64,000 bases of DNA, from assembly GCF_025854275.1 (NCBI RefSeq), contig NZ_CP107567.1:310001-374000 (forward strand), read 5' to 3'. The notes beneath the pieces were generated by a model. It was not told the origin of the DNA. It saw only the letters and a list, made by a program, of their open reading frames with translations, and searched no databases. The position numbers were made by a program, and so were the translations under genes. Shown one piece after another: positions 27,442 through 36,118 of this stretch. Source of the stretch: Streptomyces peucetius (GTDB lineage Bacteria > Actinomycetota > Actinomycetes > Streptomycetales > Streptomycetaceae). The first letter of the stretch is position 1; each line of letters starts with the position of its first letter.

Positions 27442-29007
27442 TCACACGGCCCGATCGTGTCCCTCCCAGTACGGCTCACGCAGCCGCCGCTTGTAGAGCT
27501 TGCCGTTGGGGTCGCGCGGCATGGCGGCGACGAAGTCCACCGACTTGGGGCGTTTGTAGCCGGCCAGGTGCCGTGCGCAGTGGGCGAGGATCTCGGCGGC
27601 GAGGGCGTCGCCGGGCGTGCGGCCCTCGGCAGGTTCCACGACTGCCTTCACCTCTTCGCCCCAGTCGGTGTGCGGAATGCCGAAGGCCGCGGCGTCGGCG
27701 ACGGCCGGGTGGGTGAGCAGCGCGGCCTCGATCTCGGCCGGGTAGATGTTGACCCCGCCCGAGATGATCATGTCGATCTTGCGGTCCCGGAGGAAGAGGT
27801 AGCCGTCCTCGTCGAGGTGCCCGAGGTCACCGACGGTGAAGAAGTCGCCGATGCGGTTGCTCCGGGTCTTGGTCTCGTCCTTGTGGTAGCTGAACGCACC
27901 GGTCGTCATTCTCATGTAGACGGTGCCGAGTTCGCCCGCCGGGAGCCGGTTGCCGTCGTCGTCGAAGACGGCGAGCTCGCTGATGGGCCAGGCCCTGCCG
28001 ACGGTGCCGGGCTTCTTCAGCCATTCGCCGGCGGTCGCGAAGGCGCCGCCGCCCTCGCTCGCCGCGTAGTACTCCTCCACACAGCTTCCCCACCAGTCGA
28101 TCATGGCTCGTTTCACATGGTCGGGGCATGGGGCCGCGCCGTGGATGGCGTGCCTCATGGACGTGACGTCGTAGCGCCTCTTCACCTCGTCGGGCAGTGC
28201 GAGCAGGCGGTGGAACTGGGTGGGGACCATATGGGTGTGCGTGCACCGGTGGGTGTCGACGAGGCGGAGCATCTCCTCGGGCGTCCACTTGTCCATCAGG
28301 ACCAGCGGATGGCCGATGTGCAGGGCGGCGGCCGCGAACTGCAGCACGGCCGTGTGGTAAAGCGGCGAGCACACGAGGTGGACGTTGCCGTCGTGGGGCC
28401 GGATGCCGAAGATGCCGAGGAAGCCTCCGAGGTGGGTCTCCTCGGGCGGTTTGCCGGGCAGGGGCCGGCGGATGCCGCGCGGCCGGCCGGTGGTGCCGGA
28501 GGTGTAGTTCATGACCCAGCCGAGCGTGCGCCCTTGGGGCGGGGTCCCCGGCTGCCCGTCGAGGAGCGCGCCGTACGGCCGGAAACCGGCCACGTCGCCG
28601 GCACCGACCGCGTATCGGTGGGGGTGCGGCAGCCCCGCCTCGTCGGCCGCGTCGCCCGCCGGGCCGGTGAACCGCTCGTGCGCGACGAGCACCTTGGCAC
28701 CGGAGTCGGACACGATCCACGCGATCTCGGACCCGACGAGATGGTGGTTGACGGGGACGAGATAGAACCCGGCCTGGGCGGCGGCCAGGTAGGCGGTGAT
28801 CAGTTCCGCGCAGTTGGGCAGGACGACGGCGAACGAGTCCCCGGGTTCGAGTCCCGCGGCCCGCAGCCCGTGCACCAGCCGGTTGGCGGCGCCGTGGAGC
28901 TCCGCGGCCGTCCACCGTTCGCCCGCCGGGCCGGTGAGCACGGTCCGGCCGGGATCTGCGGCGGCCTGGGCCCAGAAGCCGTTCGGGGGTGCGGGGGCAC
29001 CGGTCAT
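27442..29007 (-). CDS. Acyl-CoA synthetase (FadD-like), coupled to a nitronate-monooxygenase-family gene
   Basis: 521 residues: YTSGTTGRPRGIRR (about 165), HGAAPCPDHVK, YYAASEGGGAF, FTVGDLGHLDEDGY, DRKIDMIISGG and DPNGKLYKRRLR. The WWGSCVEEYY...GEWLKKPGTVGR pattern is shared with actinomycete acyl-CoA synthetases of lipid and steroid catabolism. ATG 29007 overlaps the upstream gene's TGA by 4 nt (ATGA) and has AAGGAG, so the two are co-translated. A candidate operator lies in front of the operon at 30157. Confidence 0.88.
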   Translation of the reverse strand: MTGAPAPPNGFWAQAAADPGRTVLTGPAGERWTAAELHGAANRLVHGLRAAGLEPGDSFAVVLPNCAELITAYLAAAQAGFYLVPVNHHLVGSEIAWIVSDSGAKVLVAHERFTGPAGDAADEAGLPHPHRYAVGAGDVAGFRPYGALLDGQPGTPPQGRTLGWVMNYTSGTTGRPRGIRRPLPGKPPEETHLGGFLGIFGIRPHDGNVHLVCSPLYHTAVLQFAAAALHIGHPLVLMDKWTPEEMLRLVDTHRCTHTHMVPTQFHRLLALPDEVKRRYDVTSMRHAIHGAAPCPDHVKRAMIDWWGSCVEEYYAASEGGGAFATAGEWLKKPGTVGRAWPISELAVFDDDGNRLPAGELGTVYMRMTTGAFSYHKDETKTRSNRIGDFFTVGDLGHLDEDGYLFLRDRKIDMIISGGVNIYPAEIEAALLTHPAVADAAAFGIPHTDWGEEVKAVVEPAEGRTPGDALAAEILAHCARHLAGYKRPKSVDFVAAMPRDPNGKLYKRRLREPYWEGHDRAV

Positions 29008-30113
29008 GACGCGCTCCTTCCCGCGATGCGGTTGATGCGGTCCACGGCGCGTTCGAAGCCGCGGGTCAGGTCGTCGAACACCTCGCGCACGCCGCGCTCC
29101 GAGTTCATCCGGCCGACGATCTGGCCCACCGGGGTGCCGAGGAGCGGCTCCACCTCGTACCGCTGGATGCGGGAGACGGCCTCCGCGACGAGGAGCCCCT
29201 GCAGGGGCATCGGCAGGGTGCCGGGGCCGGCCGGGTCGTCCCAGGCGTCGGTCCACGCGGTGCGCAGCTGGCGGGCGGGTTTGCCGGTGAGGGCACGGGA
29301 GCGGACGGTGTCGCCGGAGCCCGCGGCGAGCAGTTTGCCGGTGAGGGCGCGGGAGCCGAGTGAGGCCTCCGTGGTGGTGAGCCACAGGGAGCCGAGCCAG
29401 ACCCCCTGGGCGCCGAGGGCGAGGCCGGCGGCGATCTGTTCGCCGCTGCCGATGCCGCCCGCGGCGAGGACGGGTACGGGGGCGACGGCGTCGACGACTT
29501 CCGGTGTGAGCACCATGGAGGCGATGTCTCCTGTGTGTCCGCCGGCTTCGTATCCCTGGGCGACGACGACGTCGATCCCGGCCTCGGCGTGGCGGCGGGC
29601 GTGCTTGGCGCTGCCGGCGAGGGCGGCGACCAGGGCGCCGTGGTCGTGGGCGCGTGCGACGACGTCGGCGGGCGGGGAGCCGAGGGCGCCGGCGAGAAGT
29701 GCGACGGGGTAGTCGAAGGCGACGTCGAGCTGGTTGCGGGCGACCTGTTCCATCCAGCCGGTGATGCGCCAGCCGGAGGCCTCGCCGTCGGCGAGTTCGG
29801 GGACGCCGTGCCGGGCGAGGGTGTCGGTCACGAATCTGCGGTGCTCCTCGGGAATCATCGCCTCGACATCCGCCTCGGTGACGCCCTCGACCTTCTTGGC
29901 GGGCATGACGACGTCGACCCCGTAGGGCCTGCCGTCCGTGTGCTCCTGCATCCAGTCGAGGTCGCGCTTCAGGTCGTCGGGCGCGGTGTAGCGGACGGCG
30001 CCGAGTACGCCGAGTCCGCCCGCGCGGCTGATGGCCGCGGCCACCGCCGGGAACGGTGTGAAGCCGAAGATGGCGTGCTCGATGCCCAGTTGTCTGCTCA
30101 GCTCCGTCTCCAT
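29004..30113 (-). CDS. Nitronate monooxygenase / 2-nitropropane dioxygenase family FMN protein
   Basis: 369-residue TIM-barrel flavoprotein: N-terminal GIEHAIFGFTPF, AGGLGVLGAVRY, VVAQGYEAGGHTGD (about 215), PVLAAGGIGSGEQIAAGLALGAQGVWLGS (FMN phosphate site). Members are nitronate monooxygenases, NADH:quinone reductases or enoyl-CoA reductases; in mycobacteria relatives belong to steroid-catabolic operons. Co-translation with an acyl-CoA synthetase makes a CoA-ester reductase role more likely than nitroalkane detoxification. ATG 30113. First gene of the operon. Confidence 0.85.
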   Translation of the reverse strand: METELSRQLGIEHAIFGFTPFPAVAAAISRAGGLGVLGAVRYTAPDDLKRDLDWMQEHTDGRPYGVDVVMPAKKVEGVTEADVEAMIPEEHRRFVTDTLARHGVPELADGEASGWRITGWMEQVARNQLDVAFDYPVALLAGALGSPPADVVARAHDHGALVAALAGSAKHARRHAEAGIDVVVAQGYEAGGHTGDIASMVLTPEVVDAVAPVPVLAAGGIGSGEQIAAGLALGAQGVWLGSLWLTTTEASLGSRALTGKLLAAGSGDTVRSRALTGKPARQLRTAWTDAWDDPAGPGTLPMPLQGLLVAEAVSRIQRYEVEPLLGTPVGQIVGRMNSERGVREVFDDLTRGFERAVDRINRIAGRSAS

Positions 30114-30156
30114 GGGCGGCAGGATGCCGCAAGGCACCGGACGAGGGAAGACGTTT

Positions 30157-30173
30157 TCTGATGCCGCGTCAGA
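30157..30173. promoter_or_regulatory. Inverted repeat matching the operator at 9746
   Basis: TCTGA-TGCCGCG-TCAGA, perfect 5-bp arms, 44 bp before the start of the nitronate-monooxygenase gene. It shares CTGA...GTCAGATTCT with the site at 9746-9760, which points to one common regulator. Confidence 0.55.
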
Positions 30174-30209
30174 TTCTTTGGAGTGGTTGACAGACCCACG
30201 ACGCCGCAA

Positions 30210-30249
30210 GAAAGTTTCACCTGTCGCGGAAGATCCGAAAGATACTTTC
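30210..30249. promoter_or_regulatory. Paired GAAAG/CTTTC motifs upstream of the serine hydrolase
   Basis: GAAAGTTTC (30210-30218) and GAAAGATACTTTC (30237-30249, perfect arms GAAAG/CTTTC), centres about 29 bp apart, 25 bp before the hydrolase start. Such motifs recall RpiR-type sites of amino-sugar recycling genes; this link is tentative. Confidence 0.4.
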
Positions 30250-30273
30250 AAAGACGCGCAGAGAGGGTTCCGT

Positions 30274-32154
30274 ATGACCGACGACTCGGCGGGCAGAGGG
30301 ATCAGCAGGCGGAGGCTGGGCGGCGGGATGCTGGCGCTGGGCGGAGCGGTCGCCCTCGCGCCGGTCTCCTTCGCGGCGGCTGCCGGAACGCCGGACGGCT
30401 CCGGCACGGGGGCGGGGGCCGGTCCGGGCGGCGGGGCCGGCCACCGGCCGACACTGCGGCGCGGCACCGCCCGGCGGGCGGGTCTGCTCTCCGAGCATCT
30501 CGACCGACTGGTCGCCGACGCCGAGAAGTTCCTCGCCCCCTCCCCCAAGCACCCGTGGTACGGGGGAGCGGTGCTGCTCGCCGCCCGGGGCGGCACGGTC
30601 GCGCTGCACCGGGCGATCGGCAAGGCGCTGCGCTACTCGGCGTACGACGAGACGACCGACACCGCGCTGGAACTGCCGGCCGAGGAGCAGATTCCCATGG
30701 CCGAGGACACCGTCTTCGACCTGGCCTCGGTCTCCAAGCTGTTCACGTCGATCCTCGCGGTGCAGCAGATCGAGCGGGGCGCGCTCGGACTGGAGGCGCC
30801 GGTCGCCTCCTACCTGCCGGAGTTCGGCCGGGCGGGCAAGCAGGACGTCACGGTGCGTCATCTGCTGACGCACACCTCCGGCCTCCGTGCCTGGATCCCG
30901 CTGTTCCGGGAACCGACCCAGGAGGCCAGGCTGCGGCGGCTCTGGGACGAGGCCCCGGCGAACCCGCCCGGCACCGCGTATCTCTACTCCGACCTGAATC
31001 TGATCTCGCTCCAGCTCGTCCTGGAGAAGATCACCGGTCGCTCTCTGGACAGGCTGCTCCACGACGAGATCACCGCTCCGCTCGGGATGCACCGCACACG
31101 GTTCAACCCGCCCGCCTCCTGGCGGCCGAAGATCGCGGCCACCGAGGACGCCCGGCTCCCCTGGTCCGGTCTCGACCGCGGCCTGGTGTGGGGCGAGGTC
31201 CACGACGAGAACGCGTACAGCTTCGGCGGCGTGGCCGGCCACGCCGGGGTGTTCTCCTGCGCCTGGGACCTCGCGATCCTCGCCCGTACGCTCCTCAACG
31301 GCGGCGTCTACGGCGGCTCCCGCATCCTGGACACCGCCTCCGTCGACCTGATGTTCACCGACTTCAACACCGACTTCCCCGGCGACGAGCACGGCCTCGG
31401 CTTCGAGCTCTACCAGCACTGGTACATGGGCGCGATGGCCACGCCGCGTACCGCCGGGCACACCGGCTTCACCGGCACCAGCCTCGTGCTCGACCCGACC
31501 ACCGACTCGTTCCTGATCGTGCTGGGCAACTCGGTGCACCCCGTGCGCAGCTGGCGCTCCGGCAGCGCGCCCCGGGTGGCCGCCGCGAACAACATGGCCA
31601 GGGCCGTCGCCGTCCGCCCCGACCACGGCCGCACCGCCTGGTACTCCGGCATGGCCGGCTCCACGGAGGCGACCCTCACGCTGCCCGCGCTCACCCTCAC
31701 GTCCGGCGGACCGCGACTGCGGTGCTCCCTGTGGTGGGACACCGAGCCCGGCTCCGACGCGCTGTTCCTCGAAGCGTCGCAGGACGACGGGGCGACCTGG
31801 CGACCGGTCGCCTTCACCACGACGCAGGCGGCCCGCGCGGGCGGCACGGGCGGGACAAGCACGAACGCGTCCCACCCGGAAGGGTCCACCCCCGAGAACT
31901 CCCACCCGGCCGGGTCCGCAACCGGCTGGTCGGGGCGGGTGTGGCACCGGCTCACCGCCGACCTGACCGCGTGGCGCGGCGCGCCGGTACGGCTGCGCTG
32001 GCGGTACGCGACCGACCGGCTCTACGTGGGCCGGGGCGCCTACGTCGACGCGATCCGCGTCGAGGACGGCCACGGCGGGCCGCTCTTCGACGAGTCGCGC
32101 CCCGCGGACGCCGCCCGGATCGAGGCGCTGGGCTGGAGCGCGTCAAGGGACTGA
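30274..32154 (+). CDS. Exported serine hydrolase, beta-lactamase/DD-carboxypeptidase (S12) type
   Basis: 626 residues. A twin-arginine-type leader (SRRRLGGGMLALGGAVAL) ends near AAAAG. The S12 domain has SxxK as S-V-S-K (FDLASVSKLF, about residue 155), a YSDLN tyrosine motif (about 240) and HTGFTG (about 395). About 170 C-terminal residues form a beta-sandwich-like module (WWDTEPGSDALFLEASQDDG) with a low-complexity insert. It probably hydrolyses cell-wall peptides or esters outside the cell. ATG 30274 lies downstream of two GAAAG-CTTTC motifs. B. subtilis has a comparable hydrolase in its MurNAc-recycling operon, which is the basis for the suggested role. Confidence 0.87.
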   Translation: MTDDSAGRGISRRRLGGGMLALGGAVALAPVSFAAAAGTPDGSGTGAGAGPGGGAGHRPTLRRGTARRAGLLSEHLDRLVADAEKFLAPSPKHPWYGGAVLLAARGGTVALHRAIGKALRYSAYDETTDTALELPAEEQIPMAEDTVFDLASVSKLFTSILAVQQIERGALGLEAPVASYLPEFGRAGKQDVTVRHLLTHTSGLRAWIPLFREPTQEARLRRLWDEAPANPPGTAYLYSDLNLISLQLVLEKITGRSLDRLLHDEITAPLGMHRTRFNPPASWRPKIAATEDARLPWSGLDRGLVWGEVHDENAYSFGGVAGHAGVFSCAWDLAILARTLLNGGVYGGSRILDTASVDLMFTDFNTDFPGDEHGLGFELYQHWYMGAMATPRTAGHTGFTGTSLVLDPTTDSFLIVLGNSVHPVRSWRSGSAPRVAAANNMARAVAVRPDHGRTAWYSGMAGSTEATLTLPALTLTSGGPRLRCSLWWDTEPGSDALFLEASQDDGATWRPVAFTTTQAARAGGTGGTSTNASHPEGSTPENSHPAGSATGWSGRVWHRLTADLTAWRGAPVRLRWRYATDRLYVGRGAYVDAIRVEDGHGGPLFDESRPADAARIEALGWSASRD

Positions 32155-32183
32155 CGGCCGGTCAGGTCGACGGGCCCTCGGTG

Positions 32184-33716
32184 TCACCGGCCCAGCGCCG
32201 CCATCGCGGCGTTGTGGCCGGGCACCCCGCTCACCCCGCCGCCGCGCACCGCGCCCGCTCCGCACAGCAGCACATTGGCGTGCGCCGTCTCCACGCCCCA
32301 GCGGCCGCCGGCCTCCGTGGCGTACGGACAGGACAGGTCGCGGTGGAAGATGTGGCCGCCGGGCAGCCGCAGTTCCCGTTCCAGGTCGAGCGGTGTCTTC
32401 GCCTCGATGCACGGGTCGCCGTTCGCGTCGAGCGCGAGGCAGTCGGCGATCGGCTCCTCCAGATACGCGTCGAGTTCGGCGAGCGTCGCCGCCAGCAGCT
32501 CGTCGCGCGCCCGGTCGTTGTCGGCGGCGAAGAGCCGGGCCGGGGTGTGCAGTCCGAAGAGCGTCAGGGTGTGGCAGCCCTGGGCGGCGAGCTCCGGCGA
32601 CAGGATGGAGGGATCGGTCAGCGAATGGCAGTAGATCTCGGACGGCGGGGCGCTCGGCAGCCGGCCGGCGGCAGCCTCCCGGTAGGCGGTGGCCAGCTGT
32701 TCGTAGCCCTCGGAGACATGGAACGTCCCCGCGAAAGCGTCCTTCGGAGCGACGGAGACGTCCCGCAGCCGGGGCAGCCGGCGCAGCAGCATGTTCACCT
32801 TCAGCTGCGCGCCCTCCGCGGCCTCGGGTGCCGGTTCGCCGAGCAGCGCGGCCAGTTCCTGCGGCGAGGCGTTGACCAGGACCCGGCGGGCGCCGACGGC
32901 ACCCTCGCCCGTCGGGGTGCGGAAGGCGACCTCGGCCCTCTCGCCGTCGGTCCCGACGGCGAGCACCTCGTGCTCGACGGCGATCTCCGCCCCGGCCTTG
33001 CGTGCGGAGGCGGCCAGCGCGCCGGTGAGCGCGCCCATGCCGCCGACCGGCACGTCCCAGTCGCCGGTGCCGCCGCCGATGACGTGGTAGAGGAAGCACC
33101 GGTTCTGGACCAGCGACGGATCGTGGGCGTCGGCGAACGTACCGATCAGCGCGTCGGTGAGCACCACGCCGCGAACGAGGTCGTGGGTGAACCGCTGCTC
33201 GATCGCGGCGCCGATCGGCTCCTCGAACAGCATCCGCCAGGCCTGCTCGTCACCGACCACGGCCCGTAGTTCCTCCCGGTTGGGCAGCGGCCCGGTCAGC
33301 GTCGGGAACACCCGGCGGGCGACCTGCCCGGTGATCGCGTAGAACTCCTGCCACGCCGTGTACTCCCGGTCGCCGCCGATGAGTTCCGCGAACGACTCGC
33401 GGGTGCGGCCACCGCCCACCAGGAGACCGCCGCCGCCCCTCGGCGTGTAGGAGGAGACGGTCCGCTTGCGTACGGCGAAGTCCAGCTCCAGATCGCGCAC
33501 GATCTTGTCCGGCAGCAGCGAGACCAGGTACGAGAACCGGGACAGCCGGGCGTCCATGCCGGGGAACGGGCGAGAGGAGACGGCCGCTCCCCCGGTGTCC
33601 GCCCGGCGCTCCAGCACCAGGACGGAGCGGCCGGCGCGGGCCAGGTAGGCGGCGGCGACCAGACCGTTGTGGCCGCCGCCCACGATCACGGCGTCGTACG
33701 AGGCGTGTGCGGGCAT
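32184..33716 (-). CDS. FAD-dependent oxidoreductase, phytoene-desaturase/PYROXD2-like
   Basis: 510 residues. N-terminal Rossmann FAD motif VIVGGGHNGLVAAAYLARAG and E-R-R-A at the ribose site; C-terminal NVLLCGAGAVRGGGVSGVPGHNAA closes the FAD site. Family members include carotenoid desaturase relatives and PYROXD2; the mid-region GVVLTDALIGTFADAHD is typical of the latter. No carotenoid (crt) genes are near, so carotenoid chemistry is unlikely. ATG 33716 with AAGG upstream. Cytosolic or peripheral; substrate unknown. Confidence 0.85.
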   Translation of the reverse strand: MPAHASYDAVIVGGGHNGLVAAAYLARAGRSVLVLERRADTGGAAVSSRPFPGMDARLSRFSYLVSLLPDKIVRDLELDFAVRKRTVSSYTPRGGGGLLVGGGRTRESFAELIGGDREYTAWQEFYAITGQVARRVFPTLTGPLPNREELRAVVGDEQAWRMLFEEPIGAAIEQRFTHDLVRGVVLTDALIGTFADAHDPSLVQNRCFLYHVIGGGTGDWDVPVGGMGALTGALAASARKAGAEIAVEHEVLAVGTDGERAEVAFRTPTGEGAVGARRVLVNASPQELAALLGEPAPEAAEGAQLKVNMLLRRLPRLRDVSVAPKDAFAGTFHVSEGYEQLATAYREAAAGRLPSAPPSEIYCHSLTDPSILSPELAAQGCHTLTLFGLHTPARLFAADNDRARDELLAATLAELDAYLEEPIADCLALDANGDPCIEAKTPLDLERELRLPGGHIFHRDLSCPYATEAGGRWGVETAHANVLLCGAGAVRGGGVSGVPGHNAAMAALGR

Positions 33717-33790
33717 GGCGGGACCTTAACGCCTCCGGGTCGGATCGTGCCGGTCCCGCGTGGCCCGAACACCGCACCCGGCCACGCCGT

Positions 33791-36118
33791 CTAACCGCCG
33801 GGCGTCTGCTCCGCCACGGTCCGGCGCAGCGCGGCGACCTGCCGGTACAGCTCGACGGCCTCCGCGTGGCGCCCGAGCTGTTCCAGGCAGTGCGCCTCGT
33901 CGTTGCGGCTGGACAGGGTGTCGGGGTGGTCGGGGCCCAGCACCCGCTCGCGGGCGCGCGCCACCTGCTCGTACACGCCCATGGCGTCGGACCAGCGGGC
34001 CAGCCAGCCGAGTGCCACAGCCACCTCCCGCAGGCTCACCAGGGCCTCGGGGTGGTCGGGGCCGAGCACCTGCTCACGCAGGGCGCTCACCTCGCGCGCC
34101 TCGGCCAGCGCCTCGTCCCAGCGGCCGAGCCGGCCGAGGTTGACGCCGAGGCCGTGGCGGGCGCGCAGGGTCTCCGGGTCGTCCGGGCCGGCTGTACGGG
34201 TGCGGTCGGCGACGAGGCCGCGGTAGACGTCGAGGGCCTCGGCGCCGCGGCCGAGCCGGCCGAGGCAGATACCGGTCTCGTAGCGGGCGGCGAGGGTGTC
34301 CGGGTGGTCGGGGCCCAGTGCCTGGGCCCGTGCTGCCGCCACGTCCTGGTAGGCGGTCAGCGCGTCCAACCAGCGGCCCAGCTGCCCGAGCGCGTGGGCC
34401 GCCTCGTAGCGGGTGACGAGCGTGTCGGGGTGGTCGGGGCCGAGCACCCGGGCGCGGGCCTGTGCGACGTCCTCGGCGATCCGGTGCGACTCCTCGACGC
34501 GTCCCATGCGGCCCAGGTTGAAGGCGAGGTTGTGGCGGCAGCGCAGGGTGTCGGGATGGTCGGGGCCCATGGTGCGCTCGCGGGACTCGAGGACGGCCGC
34601 GTACACCCGGTCGGCCTCGGTGTACCGGCCGAGGCCGCCCAGCACATAGGCGGTCTCCTGGCGGGCGGCGAGCGTGTCGGGGTGGTCGGGGCCCAGCGCC
34701 CGCTCCCGGCCGGTCGCGACATGGCCGAACTCCGCGAGCGCGTCCGTGGCGCGGCCGGTGCGGCTGAGGCTGAAGGCGACCTCGTAGCGGCTGGAGAGCG
34801 TGTCGGGATGGTCGGGGCCCAGCAGCGTCTCCCGGTCGGCGGCCACCGCGCGGTGCACCTCGCCCGCCTCGTCCCAGCGGCCCAGGCGCCCGAGGCTCAG
34901 GCCCGCGTTGTGCCGGGTGTCGAGTACGGCGAGCAGCTCGGGCGGCGGGGTGGTCCGCTCGGAGCCGGCGGACGCCGCAACCGCCTGGTGCGCGGCCGAC
35001 GCCCCCACCGCCTGGTGCGCGGCGGACGCCGGAACCGCCTGGTGCGCGGCAGGGGCCGGGACGTCCCCGTGCGGTGCGGGGCGGGTGGTCCACTGCCCGG
35101 TCAGCGCCGCCGTGTGGTCGAGGCCGGGCGGCACCGGACCGGCGGCGACGGCGCCGGTCGCCCGGTGGCCGACGGTCATCCCGCGCGTCCAGTACGGCAG
35201 GGCGGTCCCGCGTGCCGCGTCCGGCACGGGGTCGCGCTGCAGGGGCACCACGGCCGGCCGGTGGCGCACATGGCCCGCGGCGTGGATGCGGTGCCTCAGG
35301 TCGCCCGCGGCTCCGGGCCGTTCCTCGGGTGTCTTGGCGAGCAGGTCGAGCACCATCAGGTCGAGGAACTCGGGGATCTCGTCACGGTGTTCGCGCAGCG
35401 GCCGGGGGGCCGTGTCCCGGTGGCCGACGAGGATGGACCAGGTGTCGCCGACGTCGAAGGGCGGAGCGCCGGTGGCCAGTTCGTAGAGCACGCAGCCCAG
35501 CGAGTACAGGTCACTGCGGTGGTCGACCTGGCCGCCGGCGATCTGTTCGGGCGACATGTAGTGCGGCGTGCCCATGGCGATGCCCGTGCCGGTGAGCTTG
35601 GACGTGAAGCCGATGTCCTCGCCGAGGCGCGCTATTCCGAAGTCGCAGATCTTCACCCCGCCGCCGGTGAGCCGCATGATGTTCGCGGGCTTCAGATCAC
35701 GGTGCACGATGCCCCGTTCGTGGGTGTAGTCGAGGGCGTCGGCGATCTGGTCGGCGATGTCGACGACGTCGGCGACCGGCAGCGGGCGCTGCTTGTTGTC
35801 GTCGAGCAGCTGGCTGAGGTTGCGGCCCTCGAGCAGCTCCATCACCAGGTACAGCACGCCCTCGTGCTCGCCGAAGTCGTGGACCACGGTCACGCCGCGG
35901 TGCTGGAGCGCCGCGGCGACGCGGGCCTCGCGGCGGAAGCGTTCCCGCAGGACCCCGGTGAAGGACCGGTCGGGCTGCGATCCGATCGGCTTGAGGCACT
36001 TGACGGCCACATGCCGTCCGAGAGATTCGTCGCGGGCCCGCCACACCTCGCCCATACCGCCTCGCCCGATGAGATCGAGCAGTCGGTACCGGCCCTGGAT
36101 CAGCCTGGTTTCCGCCAT
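33791..36118 (-). CDS. Ser/Thr protein kinase with C-terminal tetratricopeptide repeats
   Basis: 775 residues. Hanks-type kinase at 1-280: GRGGMGEVW P-loop, VAVKCL lysine, HRDLKPANI catalytic loop, DFGIAR, GTPHYMSPEQ. A linker (about 300-400) has three AAHQAV-x-AS repeats. Residues about 410-775 hold eight to nine 42-residue TPR units with the recurring GPDHPDTL motif. There is no membrane segment, so it is a soluble scaffold-type kinase, unlike PknB. ATG 36118 overlaps the upstream DUF2236 gene by 19 nt. The 42-residue repeat makes the DNA periodic at 126 bp. Confidence 0.92.
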   Translation of the reverse strand: MAETRLIQGRYRLLDLIGRGGMGEVWRARDESLGRHVAVKCLKPIGSQPDRSFTGVLRERFRREARVAAALQHRGVTVVHDFGEHEGVLYLVMELLEGRNLSQLLDDNKQRPLPVADVVDIADQIADALDYTHERGIVHRDLKPANIMRLTGGGVKICDFGIARLGEDIGFTSKLTGTGIAMGTPHYMSPEQIAGGQVDHRSDLYSLGCVLYELATGAPPFDVGDTWSILVGHRDTAPRPLREHRDEIPEFLDLMVLDLLAKTPEERPGAAGDLRHRIHAAGHVRHRPAVVPLQRDPVPDAARGTALPYWTRGMTVGHRATGAVAAGPVPPGLDHTAALTGQWTTRPAPHGDVPAPAAHQAVPASAAHQAVGASAAHQAVAASAGSERTTPPPELLAVLDTRHNAGLSLGRLGRWDEAGEVHRAVAADRETLLGPDHPDTLSSRYEVAFSLSRTGRATDALAEFGHVATGRERALGPDHPDTLAARQETAYVLGGLGRYTEADRVYAAVLESRERTMGPDHPDTLRCRHNLAFNLGRMGRVEESHRIAEDVAQARARVLGPDHPDTLVTRYEAAHALGQLGRWLDALTAYQDVAAARAQALGPDHPDTLAARYETGICLGRLGRGAEALDVYRGLVADRTRTAGPDDPETLRARHGLGVNLGRLGRWDEALAEAREVSALREQVLGPDHPEALVSLREVAVALGWLARWSDAMGVYEQVARARERVLGPDHPDTLSSRNDEAHCLEQLGRHAEAVELYRQVAALRRTVAEQTPGG
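34960..35045. repeat. 27-bp coding repeat (three copies) in the kinase linker
   Basis: Three near-identical 27-bp units containing GCCTGGTGCGCGGC encode the AAHQAV-x-AS peptides. They lie between the kinase and TPR parts and could vary in copy number. Confidence 0.7.

Noticed and set aside
32184..33716. Carotenoid desaturase
   Set aside because: No crt genes nearby and the sequence pattern is closer to PYROXD2-type oxidoreductases.
33791..34930. 126-bp periodic DNA repeat that looked like a tandem array
   Set aside because: The period is exactly 42 codons and codes for TPR units of the kinase; it is protein repeat structure, not a mobile or CRISPR array.
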